Source of the DNA: Antiquaquibacter metalliresistens
Lineage (GTDB): Bacteria; Actinomycetota; Actinomycetes; Actinomycetales; Microbacteriaceae
Assembly: GCF_029211225.1 (NCBI RefSeq)
Contig: NZ_JARGEM010000004.1
Coordinates: forward strand, 1-64,000
Length of the DNA: 64,000 nucleotides
Direction: 5' to 3'
In this document: positions 1 to 9,213 of the stretch, piece after piece
Numbering within the stretch: the stretch's first letter is position 1
Layout of the letters: every line of letters starts with the position of its first letter
Translations under genes and position numbers: made by a program
Notes under the pieces: generated by a model
What the model was told of the DNA's origin: nothing
Databases searched by the model: none
What the model saw: only the letters and a program-made list of their open reading frames with translations

Positions 1-92
1 CGGCGGCTTGACGCCCATCGAGTTCGAAGCCAAGCTAGCCGAGCCGCACACACTGGCGGCCTAAACCGAACCTGTCACCAGTTCGTTCCTCA
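1..92 (+). mobile_element. Right end of an IS3-type insertion sequence (partial)
   Basis: The window opens inside an insertion sequence. Bases 2-64 encode the last residues of a transposase, and the bases that follow (about 70-92) look like a terminal inverted repeat ending in TCA. Read from the other strand this end starts TGAGGAACGAACTGG, and TGA...TCA termini are common in the IS3 family. Position 92 is placed as the boundary because the ltrA reading frame becomes normal immediately beyond it. The left end lies outside the window, so the target duplication cannot be seen. The family assignment is inference from the transposase tail and the termini. Confidence 0.6.
2..64 (+). CDS. IS3-type transposase, C-terminal fragment
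   Basis: An open frame enters from the left edge and ends at a TAA just inside the presumed terminal repeat. The 20 visible residues (GGLTPIEFE... ending in HTLAA) resemble the end of an IS3-family OrfB integrase, where a short Leu-Thr/Ser-Pro-x-Glu-Phe-Glu segment follows the DDE core. The catalytic DDE residues are outside the window. Nothing can be said about whether the element is still active. Confidence 0.55.
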   Translation, partial: GGLTPIEFEAKLAEPHTLAA

Positions 93-353
93 CGCCCACC
101 AGGTGAAGTTGATCCAGGCCCACACCACCGCGAACATCGCGAACCCGAAGCCGAGGAGCGCGGGCGCGTAGTGCCCTTCGGCGAGCAAGTGCGCGGTCTG
201 GTCGGCGGCGAGTCCGAAGGCCACGACGAACGTCAGGTCGAAGAGCAGTTCGAGCGGGGTCGCGGCGCGATGGGCCTGCCCGACATCGCGGCCGACCATA
301 CGGCGCAGTCGGGCCGCGGACGGGGCTGTCGGGGACGATGTCGAGTTCGTCAT
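90..353 (-). pseudogene. ltrA: ltrA-like membrane protein gene cut by an IS
   Basis: The 87 residues that remain match the start of the low-temperature-requirement protein A (LtrA) family: a short polar N-terminus, then RAATPLELLFDLTFVVAF, the family's conserved first membrane segment, then a second segment ending in INFTWWA. LtrA proteins are usually near 400 residues with many membrane helices. Here the frame stops at a TGA that is the first codon of the insertion-sequence end. The ATG at 353 is the natural start, because the upstream extension is low-complexity and overlaps the divergent gene. The rest of the gene should lie beyond the insertion, outside the window. The function of LtrA is poorly known, and the product here is almost certainly non-functional. 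Confidence 0.75.
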
Positions 354-453
354 GCGCCTACTTTGGCATGCGACGCGCGAAGGTTGGCGCGGTGCTGGCG
401 AGAACTCGACGGTGGTGGCGGGAGCGACGGTGGATGATGGCAGGGTGAGTGCC

Positions 454-1728
454 GTGACCGACGTCGATCCCGCCACCGCCCATCGACGGCTCGGCCTTGC
501 GCAGGCCTCGGCGATCTACGTCGCCGCGGTGCTCGGCACCGGCATCCTCGTGCTGCCCGGTCTCGCCGCGGATGCCGCCGGGCCCGCCTCCGTCGTCGCG
601 GTGCTCGTCGTGCTCGCGCTCTCGATCCCACTGGCAGGCACGTTCGCCGCCCTCGCGGCGCGGTACCCCGACGCCGGGGGCGTGGCCACCTTCGTGCGGC
701 TCGCCCTCGGGTCGACCGCCTCGCGCATGGCCGGTTACTGGTTCCTGTTCGGGGTCGGCTTCGGGGCGCCTGTCGTCGCGACGCTCGGCGCCGAGTACCT
801 CCTCGCCGCGATCGGCGCGGGACGGGGCGCCACCGCACCGCTCGCGCTCGCGTTCCTGCTCGTGCCCACGGTGGTCAACCTGTTCGGCCTGCGGGTGAGT
901 GGATCCGCGCAGCTCTTCCTGACGGGATTGCTCATCGCGGTGGTCGTGGCGGTGAGCGTCCCGGCGATCGATCCCGGCAACTTCACGCCGTTCCTGCCCC
1001 ACGGCTGGCGGGGAGTGGGCCTGGCGATCAGCCTCTTCGTGTGGGCCTTCGCGGGGTGGGAGGCTGTCACGCACATCGCGGGGGAGTTCCGCGATCCGCG
1101 GCGCACCATCTCGCTCGCGACGGGGATCGCGATCGTCATCGTGGGGCTCGCCTATCTGGCCCTCCAGCTGGTGACCGTTGGCGTGCTCGGCGCCGGCGAG
1201 CCGCGCGGCGCAGTGCCGCTCATCGATCTCGCCGCCGCGACGGTGCCGGGGATCGGTCCCTCCGTCGTCGCTGTGATCGCTGGCGTCGTCGCAGTGGGCG
1301 TGCTCAATGCCTATATCCCCGCCTTCGCGAATCTCGCCGCCTCGCTCGGCCGCGACGGGCACCTGCCCGGGTTCCTCGCCAAGGGTGCGGCGGCCGGGGA
1401 GGTCCCCAGGCGGGCGATCCTGTCTACGGCGACGATCTCGCTGACGTACTTCGGCGTGATGTGGCTCGCGCTCGACTTCGAGCTCGAGCCGTTCATCCTG
1501 ATCCACACGAGCTCGATGGTCGCGGTCTACGCGCTCGGCATGGTCGCGGCAGTGCGCCTGCTTGAGCGGTTCAGCGCCGGATGGTGGATGGCGGCGGTCT
1601 CCGTCGTGCTCGTCGCCTGCCTGCTCGTGCTCGCGGGAGCGCACCTCATCGTTCCCGCGGTGCTCGCGCTCGCGGCGGTTGTCGTCACGCTCGTGAAACG
1701 GCGGCGCGACCGGGATGCTCTCAGCTGA
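454..1728 (+). CDS. APC-family amino acid permease (YjeH-like)
   Basis: A 424-residue integral membrane protein with about 12 hydrophobic helices. Near the N-terminus it has VLGTGILVLPGLAA, the unwound first helix with the GTGI-type motif of the amino acid-polyamine-organocation superfamily, and later FVWAFAGWEAVTHIAGEFRDP, typical of the sixth helix and following loop. The closest subgroup by eye is YjeH-type exporters or permeases of neutral amino acids; the substrate cannot be read from sequence. I chose the GTG at 454 because an AGGG at 442-445 lies at a good distance; GTG 445 is possible, while the ATG at 352 would overlap the divergent ltrA start. Its 3' end overlaps the convergent ATPase gene by 8 bases. 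Confidence 0.85.
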   Translation: MTDVDPATAHRRLGLAQASAIYVAAVLGTGILVLPGLAADAAGPASVVAVLVVLALSIPLAGTFAALAARYPDAGGVATFVRLALGSTASRMAGYWFLFGVGFGAPVVATLGAEYLLAAIGAGRGATAPLALAFLLVPTVVNLFGLRVSGSAQLFLTGLLIAVVVAVSVPAIDPGNFTPFLPHGWRGVGLAISLFVWAFAGWEAVTHIAGEFRDPRRTISLATGIAIVIVGLAYLALQLVTVGVLGAGEPRGAVPLIDLAAATVPGIGPSVVAVIAGVVAVGVLNAYIPAFANLAASLGRDGHLPGFLAKGAAAGEVPRRAILSTATISLTYFGVMWLALDFELEPFILIHTSSMVAVYALGMVAAVRLLERFSAGWWMAAVSVVLVACLLVLAGAHLIVPAVLALAAVVVTLVKRRRDRDALS

Positions 1729-2491
1729 GGTCCGCGTTACCGCGACGCGGGTTCGAGTAGTCCGTCGCGCCCGTGATCGCCGAGATGATGAGCTCGTTCG
1801 TCGCCTCGTCGGAGCGGAACTCGCCGTTGTTGCGACCGAGGCGCAGCACCACGATCCGGTCGGCGACAGCCTGCACATCCGCGATGTTGTGGCTGATCAG
1901 GATGATGCCGAGCCCGCGCTCGCGCATGCGCTCGATGAGGTTGAGCACCTCGGCCGTCTGTGCGACGCTCAGCGCCGCGGTGGGCTCGTCGAGGATCACG
2001 ATGCCGGGCTCCCCGATGAGGGAGCGCGCGATCGCGACTGTCTGACGCTGGCCGCCGGAGAGCGTCGACACCGGTGCCCGCACCGAGGGGATGCGCGCGT
2101 TGAGCTCGCGCAGCAGCTGCCAGGAGCGCTGCTCCATCTCGATCTTCTGCAGCACGCCGCGTTCGGTGATCTCCCGACCGAGCCACAGGTTCGCTACGAC
2201 GTCGAGGTTGTCGCACAGTGCGAGGTCCTGGAACACGGTCGCGATGCCGAGGTCGTGGGCCTCCATGGTGCTGCCGATCATGACCGGCCGACCGCCGAAG
2301 GTGATCGAGCCGGAGTCGGGACGGTGCACGCCGGCGAGGATCTTGATGAGCGTCGACTTGCCCGCGCCGTTGTCGCCGACGATCGCCACCGCCTCGCCCG
2401 CATGGACTTCGAGGTCGACGGAGGTGAGTGCGCGCACGGCACCGAAGCTCTTGCTGATCCCGCGCATGGCGAGCATCGGCTCGGCGCTCAT
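1721..2491 (-). CDS. Single-domain sugar ABC transporter ATPase (FrcA-like), no cognate permease nearby
   Basis: A 256-residue nucleotide-binding subunit with Walker A GDNGAGKST (residues 39-47), signature LSGGQ (144-148), Walker B IVILDEP (164-170) and switch His201. It matches the single-domain ATPases that power FrcBCA-type monosaccharide importers, unlike the two-domain ATPase encoded just to the right. No permease or binding protein of its own type is adjacent. It follows the ROK repressor gene by about 40 bases on the same strand, so the two are probably co-transcribed. It may serve a permease encoded elsewhere or be a leftover of a larger locus. The family is clear; the partner is unknown. 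Confidence 0.88.
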   Translation of the reverse strand: MSAEPMLAMRGISKSFGAVRALTSVDLEVHAGEAVAIVGDNGAGKSTLIKILAGVHRPDSGSITFGGRPVMIGSTMEAHDLGIATVFQDLALCDNLDVVANLWLGREITERGVLQKIEMEQRSWQLLRELNARIPSVRAPVSTLSGGQRQTVAIARSLIGEPGIVILDEPTAALSVAQTAEVLNLIERMRERGLGIILISHNIADVQAVADRIVVLRLGRNNGEFRSDEATNELIISAITGATDYSNPRRGNADLS

Positions 2492-2530
2492 GCGGACCTC
2501 CTTGTCTGCTGGCCATCGTATCGGGGCATC

Positions 2531-3712
2531 TCAAGCACCGGTCGGCCTCCGTTCGGCGGCGACGTTGTCGATCGCGAGGGCGAGGCATCCGAGCAGTTCC
2601 GCCCGCTCGCCGAGGGCGCCGAGCACGATCTCGGGGGCATCGCTGCCCCCACCGGGTGCCGCGCGTTCGAGGGCATGGCGCATCGGGGCCAGCAGCAGTT
2701 CGCCCGCGTCCGAGAGCTCGCCGCCGATGACGATGACGTCGGGATCGAAGAGGTTGGCGAGGCTCGCCGCGGCGATGCCGATGTGCCGGCCGGCATCCGC
2801 GATCGCCCGCCGTGCACCGGCATTGCCCTCCTCGGCGCGGTGCACGATGTCTCGCAGGCGCTGGAAGCCTGGGTCCTCGCGGAACAGGTCGAGCAAGGCT
2901 GGCCCGCCCGCGAGGGTCTCGAGGCAACCGCGGTTGCCGCACCGGCAGATCGGGCCGTTCTCGTCGATCGTCACGTGACCGATCTGACCGGCTCGGCCGT
3001 TGACGCCGTGGTAGGGGCTGCCGCCGATCAGCAGGGAGCCGCCGATCGTGTAGCCCACGCGGATGTAGGCCGCTCCCTTCGCCCCGCGCGCGGAGCCGAG
3101 CCGCGCTTCGGCGAGGCCGCCCAGGTTGGATTCGGTGTCGACGAACACCGGGAGCCGGATTCGTTCGCGCATCGCGTTGGCGATCGGCACGCCGTCCCAG
3201 CCGCGCATGAGCCCGCGGGTCGCGATGAGGCCGGTCGAACCGTTCACCGGAACCGGCAGCGCCATCCCGACGGCGAGCAACTCGGTCAGGGGGGTGTCGA
3301 GCGAATCCGCCATATCGCTCAGCAGGAGTGTCGCCCGGTCCATCTCGCGGTCGTACTTGTGGTCGTGCGCGAGGGGCGCGTGGTGCTCGGCGACGATCGT
3401 GCGTTCGACGTCGGCGATCGCCACGCGCAGGTGGCGTGCCGAGAAGTGGATGCCGGCGACGAGCCCCGCCCGGCGCACGAGCGTCACTTCCACAGCCCGG
3501 CGGCCGCTGCGCGAGGTCGTCGCGGTGTTGAGCACGCCGACGGCGGAGAGCTCCTTGACGATGTTGGACACGGTCGCCGCCGAGAGCCCCGTTGCCCCGG
3601 CGAGTTCGACCTGGGTCAGGTGCCCGTGCCGCTGCAGCGACTCCACGATGCGCGCCCGGTTGGCTTCGCGCAATGAAGTCTGGGAACCCGGCGTCGGGTT
3701 ACGGCTCGCCAC
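2531..3712 (-). CDS. ROK-family transcriptional repressor (XylR/NagC type)
   Basis: A 393-residue regulator. The N-terminal winged helix reads through LTQVELAGATGLSAATVSN, followed by a sugar-kinase-like ROK domain with a zinc-type motif CRCGNRGCLE. It therefore probably senses a sugar and releases DNA when bound. I placed the start at GTG 3712 because a -10-like TACAGT (3720-3725, read leftward) lies seven bases upstream; longer versions read through intergenic DNA. It is divergent from the sugar importer at 3895, and an inverted repeat over that importer's promoter is the likely operator. It probably shares a transcript with the ATPase gene downstream. The inducer is not known; a xylose- or glucose-like sugar is only a guess from the family. 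Confidence 0.85.
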   Translation of the reverse strand: MASRNPTPGSQTSLREANRARIVESLQRHGHLTQVELAGATGLSAATVSNIVKELSAVGVLNTATTSRSGRRAVEVTLVRRAGLVAGIHFSARHLRVAIADVERTIVAEHHAPLAHDHKYDREMDRATLLLSDMADSLDTPLTELLAVGMALPVPVNGSTGLIATRGLMRGWDGVPIANAMRERIRLPVFVDTESNLGGLAEARLGSARGAKGAAYIRVGYTIGGSLLIGGSPYHGVNGRAGQIGHVTIDENGPICRCGNRGCLETLAGGPALLDLFREDPGFQRLRDIVHRAEEGNAGARRAIADAGRHIGIAAASLANLFDPDVIVIGGELSDAGELLLAPMRHALERAAPGGGSDAPEIVLGALGERAELLGCLALAIDNVAAERRPTGA

Positions 3713-3803
3713 GGTGATCACTGTAATGCTTCGGCGCGTTTCCCGGCGAAACGCCGAAGTCTCGGGCCTCGGCGGTAACGCGAGGGTCACGATCCGGCGG
3801 TTT

Positions 3804-3846
3804 CTTGTCTTCACTATTTGACGACAAGCACTTCGGGGGCTACCGT
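3804..3846 (+). promoter_or_regulatory. Promoter of the sugar importer operon with overlapping inverted-repeat operator
   Basis: A -35 box TTGACG at 3818-3823 and a -10 box TACCGT at 3841-3846 are separated by exactly 17 bases. An inverted repeat, CTTGTCTTCA at 3804-3813 and TGACGACAAG at 3819-3828 (9 of 10 positions pair, spacer 5), covers the -35 box. The position suits repression by the divergent ROK protein. The boxes are seen directly; the identity of the bound repressor is inference. Confidence 0.65.
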
Positions 3847-3894
3847 CGAGGTCGAACGCCCACGCAGAACCCAACCGACGAGGAGGTCCGGACC

Positions 3895-5457
3895 GTGAAT
3901 CCTGCCGCGTCCGAATCCCCCACCATCCTCGAGATGCGCTCCATCACCAAGGAGTTCCCGGGCGTCAAGGCCCTCGAGAACGTCACGCTCACGGTGCACG
4001 CCGGCGAGATCCACGCGATCTGCGGCGAGAACGGCGCGGGCAAGTCCACCCTCATGAAGGTGCTCTCGGGGGTGTACCCCTACGGCAGCTACGAGGGCGA
4101 GATCGTCTACCAGGGCCAGGAGATGCGGTTCCGCGACATCCGTGCGAGCGAGGCCGCCGGCATCGTCATCATCCACCAGGAGCTCGCGCTCATCCCGCTG
4201 CTCTCGATCACCGAGAACATCTTCCTGGGAAACGAGCCGCGCAACCGTTTCGGGGCCATCGACTGGGTCGACGCCAAGCGCAAGGCGATCGAACTGCTCG
4301 CGCGGGTCGGCCTCGACGATGACCCGGACGCCCTCATCAAGGACATTGGCGTCGGCAAGCAGCAACTCGTCGAGATCGCGAAGGCGCTCAACAAGTCGGT
4401 CAAGCTGCTCATCCTCGACGAGCCGACTGCGGCGCTCAACGAGTCGGACTCCCAGCACCTGCTCGACCTGCTGCGCGGCCTCAAGGGCCGTGGCATCACG
4501 TCGATCATGATCAGCCACAAGCTCAACGAGATCGAGGCGATCGCCGACGAGATCACGATCCTGCGCGACGGTCGCACGATCGAGACGCTCGACGTCGGCG
4601 CCGGCGGGGTCGACGAGGATCGCATCATCCGGGGCATGGTCGGCCGCGTGCTCGAGCACCGCTTCCCCGAGCGCAACTCCACGATCGGCGAGGTGTTCTT
4701 CGAGGTGCGCGGCTGGACGGTGCAGCATCCCCTCGCAGCCGAGCGCCTCGTGGCCAAGGGCTCGAGCTTCACGGTGCGTCGCGGCGAGGTCGTCGGCTTC
4801 GCGGGCCTCATGGGCGCCGGTCGCACGGAGCTCGCGATGAGTATCTTCGGCCGCTCCTACGGCACCTACATCTCGGGCGAGATCATCAAGGGCGGCAAGG
4901 TACTGCGCCTGCGCACCGTCGAGGAGGCGATCGATGCGGGCCTGGCCTACGTCAGCGAGGACCGCAAGGCGCTCGGCCTGAACCTGCTCGATGACATCAA
5001 GGCCTCGATCGTCTCCGCGAAGCTCGGCAAGATCTCGCCGTTCGGCGTCGTGGACAAGGTCGCCGAGCACAACGTCTCTGAGGAGTACCGCAAAAGCCTG
5101 CGGATCAAGACGCCCACCGTCGACGAGGGCGTGAACAAGCTCTCCGGCGGCAACCAGCAGAAGGTCGTGCTGGCCAAGTGGATGTTCACCGACCCCGACC
5201 TGCTGATCCTCGACGAGCCGACGCGCGGCATCGACGTCGGCGCGAAGACCGAGATCTACCACATCATCCGCGAGCTCGCCGCCCAGGGCAAAGGGGTCAT
5301 CATGATCTCCTCCGAGCTTCCCGAGCTGCTCGGCGTCTCCGACCGGATCTACACGATCTTCGAGGGCGCCATCACCAACGAGATCCCCGCAGCCGACGCC
5401 GACCCGGAGACTCTGCTCCGCGGCATGACCTCCGAGAAGAAAGTCACCCAGCGATGA
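3895..5457 (+). CDS. mmsA: Monosaccharide ABC transporter ATPase, two domains (MmsA/XylG type)
   Basis: A 520-residue fused double ATPase of the CUT2 sugar importers. The first domain has Walker [10 protein letters not shown] and Walker [12 protein letters not shown] with a weak signature (GVGKQQ). The second has the usual degenerate P-loop [10 protein letters not shown], a good signature LSGGNQQK and [15 protein letters not shown]. This pairing is normal for the family. GTG 3895 is chosen because GAGGAGG sits about eight bases upstream; the longer frame runs through the promoter. It overlaps the permease gene by ATGA. Together with the next two genes it forms a full importer resembling the multiple-monosaccharide (GguA/MmsA) system. 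The substrate is not determined. Confidence 0.93.
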   Translation: MNPAASESPTILEMRSITKEFPGVKALENVTLTVHAGEIHAICGENGAGKSTLMKVLSGVYPYGSYEGEIVYQGQEMRFRDIRASEAAGIVIIHQELALIPLLSITENIFLGNEPRNRFGAIDWVDAKRKAIELLARVGLDDDPDALIKDIGVGKQQLVEIAKALNKSVKLLILDEPTAALNESDSQHLLDLLRGLKGRGITSIMISHKLNEIEAIADEITILRDGRTIETLDVGAGGVDEDRIIRGMVGRVLEHRFPERNSTIGEVFFEVRGWTVQHPLAAERLVAKGSSFTVRRGEVVGFAGLMGAGRTELAMSIFGRSYGTYISGEIIKGGKVLRLRTVEEAIDAGLAYVSEDRKALGLNLLDDIKASIVSAKLGKISPFGVVDKVAEHNVSEEYRKSLRIKTPTVDEGVNKLSGGNQQKVVLAKWMFTDPDLLILDEPTRGIDVGAKTEIYHIIRELAAQGKGVIMISSELPELLGVSDRIYTIFEGAITNEIPAADADPETLLRGMTSEKKVTQR

Positions 5458-6815
5458 GCGACAGCACTCCAGCGCCCAAGAAGTCCGGTGGAATCCGCGA
5501 CCTGGCAAAGATGTTCGGCGGGTCGAACTCGGCGGGTCGCCAGTTCGGCATCCTCGGCGCCCTGATCGTGATCATCGTGCTGTTCCAGGTGCTCACGGGC
5601 GGCAAGACGCTCGACCCGAACAACCTCATCAACATCGTCAACGGCAACGCCTACGTGCTCGTGCTCGCGGTGGGCATGGTCATGGTCATCGTCGCCGGGC
5701 ACATCGACCTCTCGGTCGGGTCCGTCGCCGCCTTCGTCGGCATCGTGGTCGCGCAGTCGATGTACGTCTTCGACGTGCCGTGGCCCGTAGCGATGGTCAT
5801 CGGCCTCGCCCTCGGCGCAATCGTCGGAGCCTGGCAGGGATGGTGGGTCGCCTACATGGGCGTCCCCGCCTTCATCGTCACCCTCGCCGGCATGCTCTTC
5901 TTCCGCGGAGCGAACCAGTTCGTCGGCAACTCGACCTCGATCCCGGTGCCGCGCGACTTCACCTTCATCGGCGGCGGCTTCCTGCCCGACTTCGGGCCGG
6001 ACTTCGGCTTCTCCAACCCGACCCTGATCCTCGGCGCGCTCGTCGCCGTCGCGGTGGTGTGGCAGGAGGTGCGGCTGCGGCGCAACCAGCAGCGCATGGG
6101 TGCGGAGAGCGCACCCCTGTGGGTGAGCATCGTGAAGGTGGGGGTGATGCTCGCCGTGGTGGTGCTCGCCACCATTCTGTTCGCATCCGGGCGCTCGGGC
6201 ACGAGCTTCCCGATCGCCGGCATCATCCTCGGCGTGCTCGTGCTCGGCTACTCCTTCCTCACCAACAACACCACGATCGGCCGGCACATCTACGCGGTCG
6301 GCGGTAACTGGCGCGCCGCCGAGCTCTCGGGCGTCAACATCCGCCGGGTCAACTTCTTCGTCATGGCCAACATGTCGGTCATCGCCGCGATCGCCGGCAT
6401 GCTGTGGATCGCCCGGTCGGTGGCCTCGGGGCCTGGTGACGGCGTCGGCTGGGAGCTCGACGCGATCGCGGCGGTCTTCATCGGCGGCGCCGCGGTCTCG
6501 GGCGGCATCGGCACGGTCGCGGGCTCGATCATCGGCGGTCTCGTGATCGCCGTGCTCAACAACGGCCTGCAGCTGCTCTCGGTCGGGGCCGACCGCGTGC
6601 AGATGATCAAGGGCCTCGTCCTGCTCGTGGCCGTCGGCATTGACGTGTACTCGAAGCGCCAGGGTCGGCCCTCGCTCATCGGGCGATTGACGCGGGGCCG
6701 CAAGTCCGACGAAACGCCCGTACCTGCGGCCCCGCAGGGCACTCAGACTCCCACTCCTTCACAGGGTGGGGCCCAGGAAACCGCTCGGCCGCAGGACCTT
6801 ACTCCCGAGGGCTGA
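5454..6815 (+). CDS. mmsB: Monosaccharide ABC transporter permease (MmsB/GguB type)
   Basis: A 453-residue membrane protein of the branched-chain/ribose-type permease family. It carries [18 protein letters not shown], the most conserved CUT2 permease segment, and near the end [17 protein letters not shown]. It is longer than RbsC- or XylH-type permeases because of a central insert with extra helices (residues about 190-260), a feature of the GguB/MmsB group. The C-terminus has a polar Pro/Gln/Thr-rich tail of about 45 residues that is probably cytoplasmic. Its ATG overlaps the stop of the ATPase gene by ATGA, so translation is likely coupled. It forms the membrane channel for the binding protein encoded next. 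Confidence 0.93.
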   Translation: MSDSTPAPKKSGGIRDLAKMFGGSNSAGRQFGILGALIVIIVLFQVLTGGKTLDPNNLINIVNGNAYVLVLAVGMVMVIVAGHIDLSVGSVAAFVGIVVAQSMYVFDVPWPVAMVIGLALGAIVGAWQGWWVAYMGVPAFIVTLAGMLFFRGANQFVGNSTSIPVPRDFTFIGGGFLPDFGPDFGFSNPTLILGALVAVAVVWQEVRLRRNQQRMGAESAPLWVSIVKVGVMLAVVVLATILFASGRSGTSFPIAGIILGVLVLGYSFLTNNTTIGRHIYAVGGNWRAAELSGVNIRRVNFFVMANMSVIAAIAGMLWIARSVASGPGDGVGWELDAIAAVFIGGAAVSGGIGTVAGSIIGGLVIAVLNNGLQLLSVGADRVQMIKGLVLLVAVGIDVYSKRQGRPSLIGRLTRGRKSDETPVPAAPQGTQTPTPSQGGAQETARPQDLTPEG

Positions 6816-6861
6816 GCACACGGTTTCCACAAACCGGAATGCACCAGGAAAGAGAATATCA

Positions 6862-7956
6862 ATGAAGAAATTCGTCATCGCCTCGGCGTCGATCGCGGCG
6901 GTCGCCGCGCTCACGCTCGCAGGCTGTGCTCCGCGTGACGGCGGCGACACCGAGGCGGCTGCCGGCTTCGCCGCCGACGCCACGATCGGTGTCGCACTGC
7001 CCGACAAGACCTCCGAGAACTGGGTGCTCGCGGGCGATCTGTTCACCACGGGTCTCGAGGAGGCCGGGTTCAAGCCGGACGTGCAGTACGCGCCCGCCAG
7101 CAACACGGTGGCCGAGCAGCAGAACCAGATCACCTCGATGGTGACCAACGGCGCCAAGGTCATCATCATCGGCGCCAAGGACGGCGCGCAGCTCTCCGCT
7201 CAGGTCGAGGCCGCGCACGACGCCGGCGCCGTGGTGATCGCGTACGACCGCCTCATCCTCAACACCGAGGCCGTCGACTACTACCTCGCGTTCGACAACT
7301 TCAAGGTCGGCCAGCTCCAGGGCCAGGCGCTCCTTGACGGACTCGCCGCGGCGTACCCCGACAAGACGACCTACAACATCGAGTTGTTCTCGGGCTCGCC
7401 CGACGACAACAACGCCGGGGTCTTCTTCGACGGTGCGATGGACGTGCTGCAGCCGAAGATCGACGACGGAACCCTCGTCGTCGTCTCGGGCCAGACCGAG
7501 GTCAGCCAGACGGCGACCCAGGGCTGGCTCGCCGCCAACGCGCAGAGCCGCATGGACACCCTGCTCGCCGCGAACTATCAGGGCACCGACCTCGACGGCG
7601 TGCTGTCGCCGAACGACACCCTGGCCCGCGCCATCCTCGAGTCGGTGCGCAGCGCCGGCAAGCCCCTGCCGGTCGTGACCGGTCAGGACTCCGAGGTCGA
7701 GTCGGTGAAGTCGATCGTCGCCGGTGAGCAGTACATGACCATCTACAAGGACACCCGCGCGCTCGTCGCGGCTGCCATCGACATGGTCAAGGAGCTGCAG
7801 GCGGGCGCGGAGCCCACCGGCATCAACGACACGGAGTCGTACGACAACGGCGTGAAGATCGTCCCGGCCTACCTGCTGGCTCCGGTCGTCGTGACCAAGG
7901 AGAACGCGGCGGAGGCGTACAAGGACAACGAGTCCCTCTTCCCGCTCACCCAGTAG
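6862..7956 (+). CDS. chvE: Sugar-binding lipoprotein of the ABC importer (ChvE-like)
   Basis: A 364-residue periplasmic-binding-type protein. The N-terminus is a lipoprotein signal: MKK, a hydrophobic stretch, then the lipobox LAGC with the cysteine near residue 18, so it should be anchored outside the membrane. The mature part matches ChvE/multiple-sugar-binding proteins, for example AYDRLILNTEAVDYYLAFDN and a late GQDSEVESVKSI. An AGGAAAGAG at about 6846-6854 sets the ATG at 6862. It is the last gene of the importer operon; a strong hairpin follows. Known ChvE proteins bind several aldoses, so the exact ligand is not predictable. Confidence 0.93.
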   Translation: MKKFVIASASIAAVAALTLAGCAPRDGGDTEAAAGFAADATIGVALPDKTSENWVLAGDLFTTGLEEAGFKPDVQYAPASNTVAEQQNQITSMVTNGAKVIIIGAKDGAQLSAQVEAAHDAGAVVIAYDRLILNTEAVDYYLAFDNFKVGQLQGQALLDGLAAAYPDKTTYNIELFSGSPDDNNAGVFFDGAMDVLQPKIDDGTLVVVSGQTEVSQTATQGWLAANAQSRMDTLLAANYQGTDLDGVLSPNDTLARAILESVRSAGKPLPVVTGQDSEVESVKSIVAGEQYMTIYKDTRALVAAAIDMVKELQAGAEPTGINDTESYDNGVKIVPAYLLAPVVVTKENAAEAYKDNESLFPLTQ

Positions 7957-7975
7957 CACCCACTGCGCGAACCGG

Positions 7976-8007
7976 AAGGCCGGTCGGGGTTCGCCCCGGC
8001 CGGCCTT
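7976..8007 (+). terminator. Strong hairpin after the sugar importer operon
   Basis: A 14-bp stem with one G-T wobble closes on a TTCG tetraloop (7990-7993). It starts AAGGCCGG and ends CCGGCCTT. There is no run of T after it and the next start codon follows by 21 bases, so it could be a partial terminator, an RNA-stabilising hairpin for the binding-protein message, or both. Confidence 0.7.
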
Positions 8008-8027
8008 GCGGCATCGAAGGAGTAAGC

Positions 8028-9152
8028 ATGACCCGGCAACTCGGCGTCGCCATGATCGGGCACGGTTTCATGGGCGCGGCGCACTCGCAGGCGTGGCGCA
8101 CCGCGCCCCGGGCCTTCGACCTCGGCGCGGAACCGGCGATGTCCGTCGTCGTCGGCAGGAACGCGGATGCCGCGGCGGCGGCCGCGCGCCGGTGGGGCTG
8201 GGCCGACTCTGGCGCCGACTGGAGGTCCGTGCTCGAGCGGGACGACATCCACATCGTCGACATCGTGACCCCCGGCGACTCGCACGCCGAGATCGCGATC
8301 GCCGCCCTCGCGGCGGGCAAGCACGTGCTGTGCGAGAAGCCGCTCGCCAACTCGGTCGCCGAGGCTGAGGCGATGGCGCAGGCGGCGGCGCGCGCCGGCA
8401 CCGTCGTCATGACGGGGTTCGTCTTCCGCCGGGTTCCCGCGGCGACGCTCGCGCGCGACCTCGTCGCGCAGGGGGCGATCGGCGAGGTCCGGCAGGTGCG
8501 CGCGAGCTACCTGCAGGACTGGCTCGCCGACGAGAGGGCACCGTTCGTCTGGCGCCTCGACCGTGAGCTCGCGGGCTCCGGCGCGCTCGGCGACATCGGC
8601 GCCCATGCCGTCGACCTCTCGCAGTTCATCACGGGCATGTCGATCGAGTCCGTCTCCGGCACCCTCGCGACGCTCGTGCCCGAGCGGCCGCTGCCCGGCG
8701 GCGGGACCGGCACCGTGACGGTCGACGACCTCGCGATCTTCACCGCGCGCTACGACACCGGCGTACTCGGAGTGTTCGAGGCGACCCGGTTCGCCACGGG
8801 GCGCAAGAACTCCCTGCGCATCGAGGTCTCCGGCTCGACCGGCGCGATCGCGTTCGACCTGGAGGACATGAACACCCTGCAGGTGTACGACGCGACGACA
8901 CCGCAGGCGGTGCGCGGCTTCACGCGCGTGAACGTCACCGAGCCCGTGCATCCCTACCTCGAGGGCTGGTGGCCGCCCGGCCACGCGCTCGGCTACGAGC
9001 ACGGATTCTCGCATCAGGTGAAGGACCTCGTGGACGCGATCGTCGCCGGCGGGCAGGCCTCACCGGACTTCGCGAGCGGACTGCAGGTGCAGCGCGTGCT
9101 CGGCGCGATCGAGGCGAGCGCCGCGGCGGGCAGCGCCTGGACGCGCGTCTGA
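8028..9152 (+). CDS. Gfo/Idh/MocA family NAD(P)-dependent oxidoreductase
   Basis: A 374-residue dehydrogenase. Residues 5-15 ([11 protein letters not shown]) form the Rossmann nucleotide-binding turn, and [11 protein letters not shown] carries the conserved Lys of the EKP motif. The C-terminal domain has [21 protein letters not shown], with the Asp and His expected in the substrate site. Family members act on sugars, inositols or sugar acids. Placement directly after the importer, separated only by a hairpin, suggests it oxidises the imported sugar or a derivative, but no substrate is evident. AAGGAG precedes the ATG at 8028 at a good distance. Confidence 0.9.
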   Translation: MTRQLGVAMIGHGFMGAAHSQAWRTAPRAFDLGAEPAMSVVVGRNADAAAAAARRWGWADSGADWRSVLERDDIHIVDIVTPGDSHAEIAIAALAAGKHVLCEKPLANSVAEAEAMAQAAARAGTVVMTGFVFRRVPAATLARDLVAQGAIGEVRQVRASYLQDWLADERAPFVWRLDRELAGSGALGDIGAHAVDLSQFITGMSIESVSGTLATLVPERPLPGGGTGTVTVDDLAIFTARYDTGVLGVFEATRFATGRKNSLRIEVSGSTGAIAFDLEDMNTLQVYDATTPQAVRGFTRVNVTEPVHPYLEGWWPPGHALGYEHGFSHQVKDLVDAIVAGGQASPDFASGLQVQRVLGAIEASAAAGSAWTRV

Positions 9153-9174
9153 GCGCAGGCGCGGTGCAGAATGG

Positions 9175-9188
9175 TGCAAGCGTTTCCA
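9175..9188 (+). promoter_or_regulatory. LacI/CcpA-type operator upstream of the beta-glucosidase
   Basis: TGCAAGCGTTTCCA matches the general LacI-family half-palindrome pattern TGnnAnCGnTnnCA centred on CG. Flanking TGG (9172-9174) and CCA (9189-9191 is the region) extend the symmetry. It lies 26 bases before the glucosidase ATG, a typical repressor position. No LacI-type gene is in the window, so its regulator is encoded elsewhere. Confidence 0.6.
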
Positions 9189-9213
9189 CCACGGCGCTGC
9201 GATCGGAGTCAGC

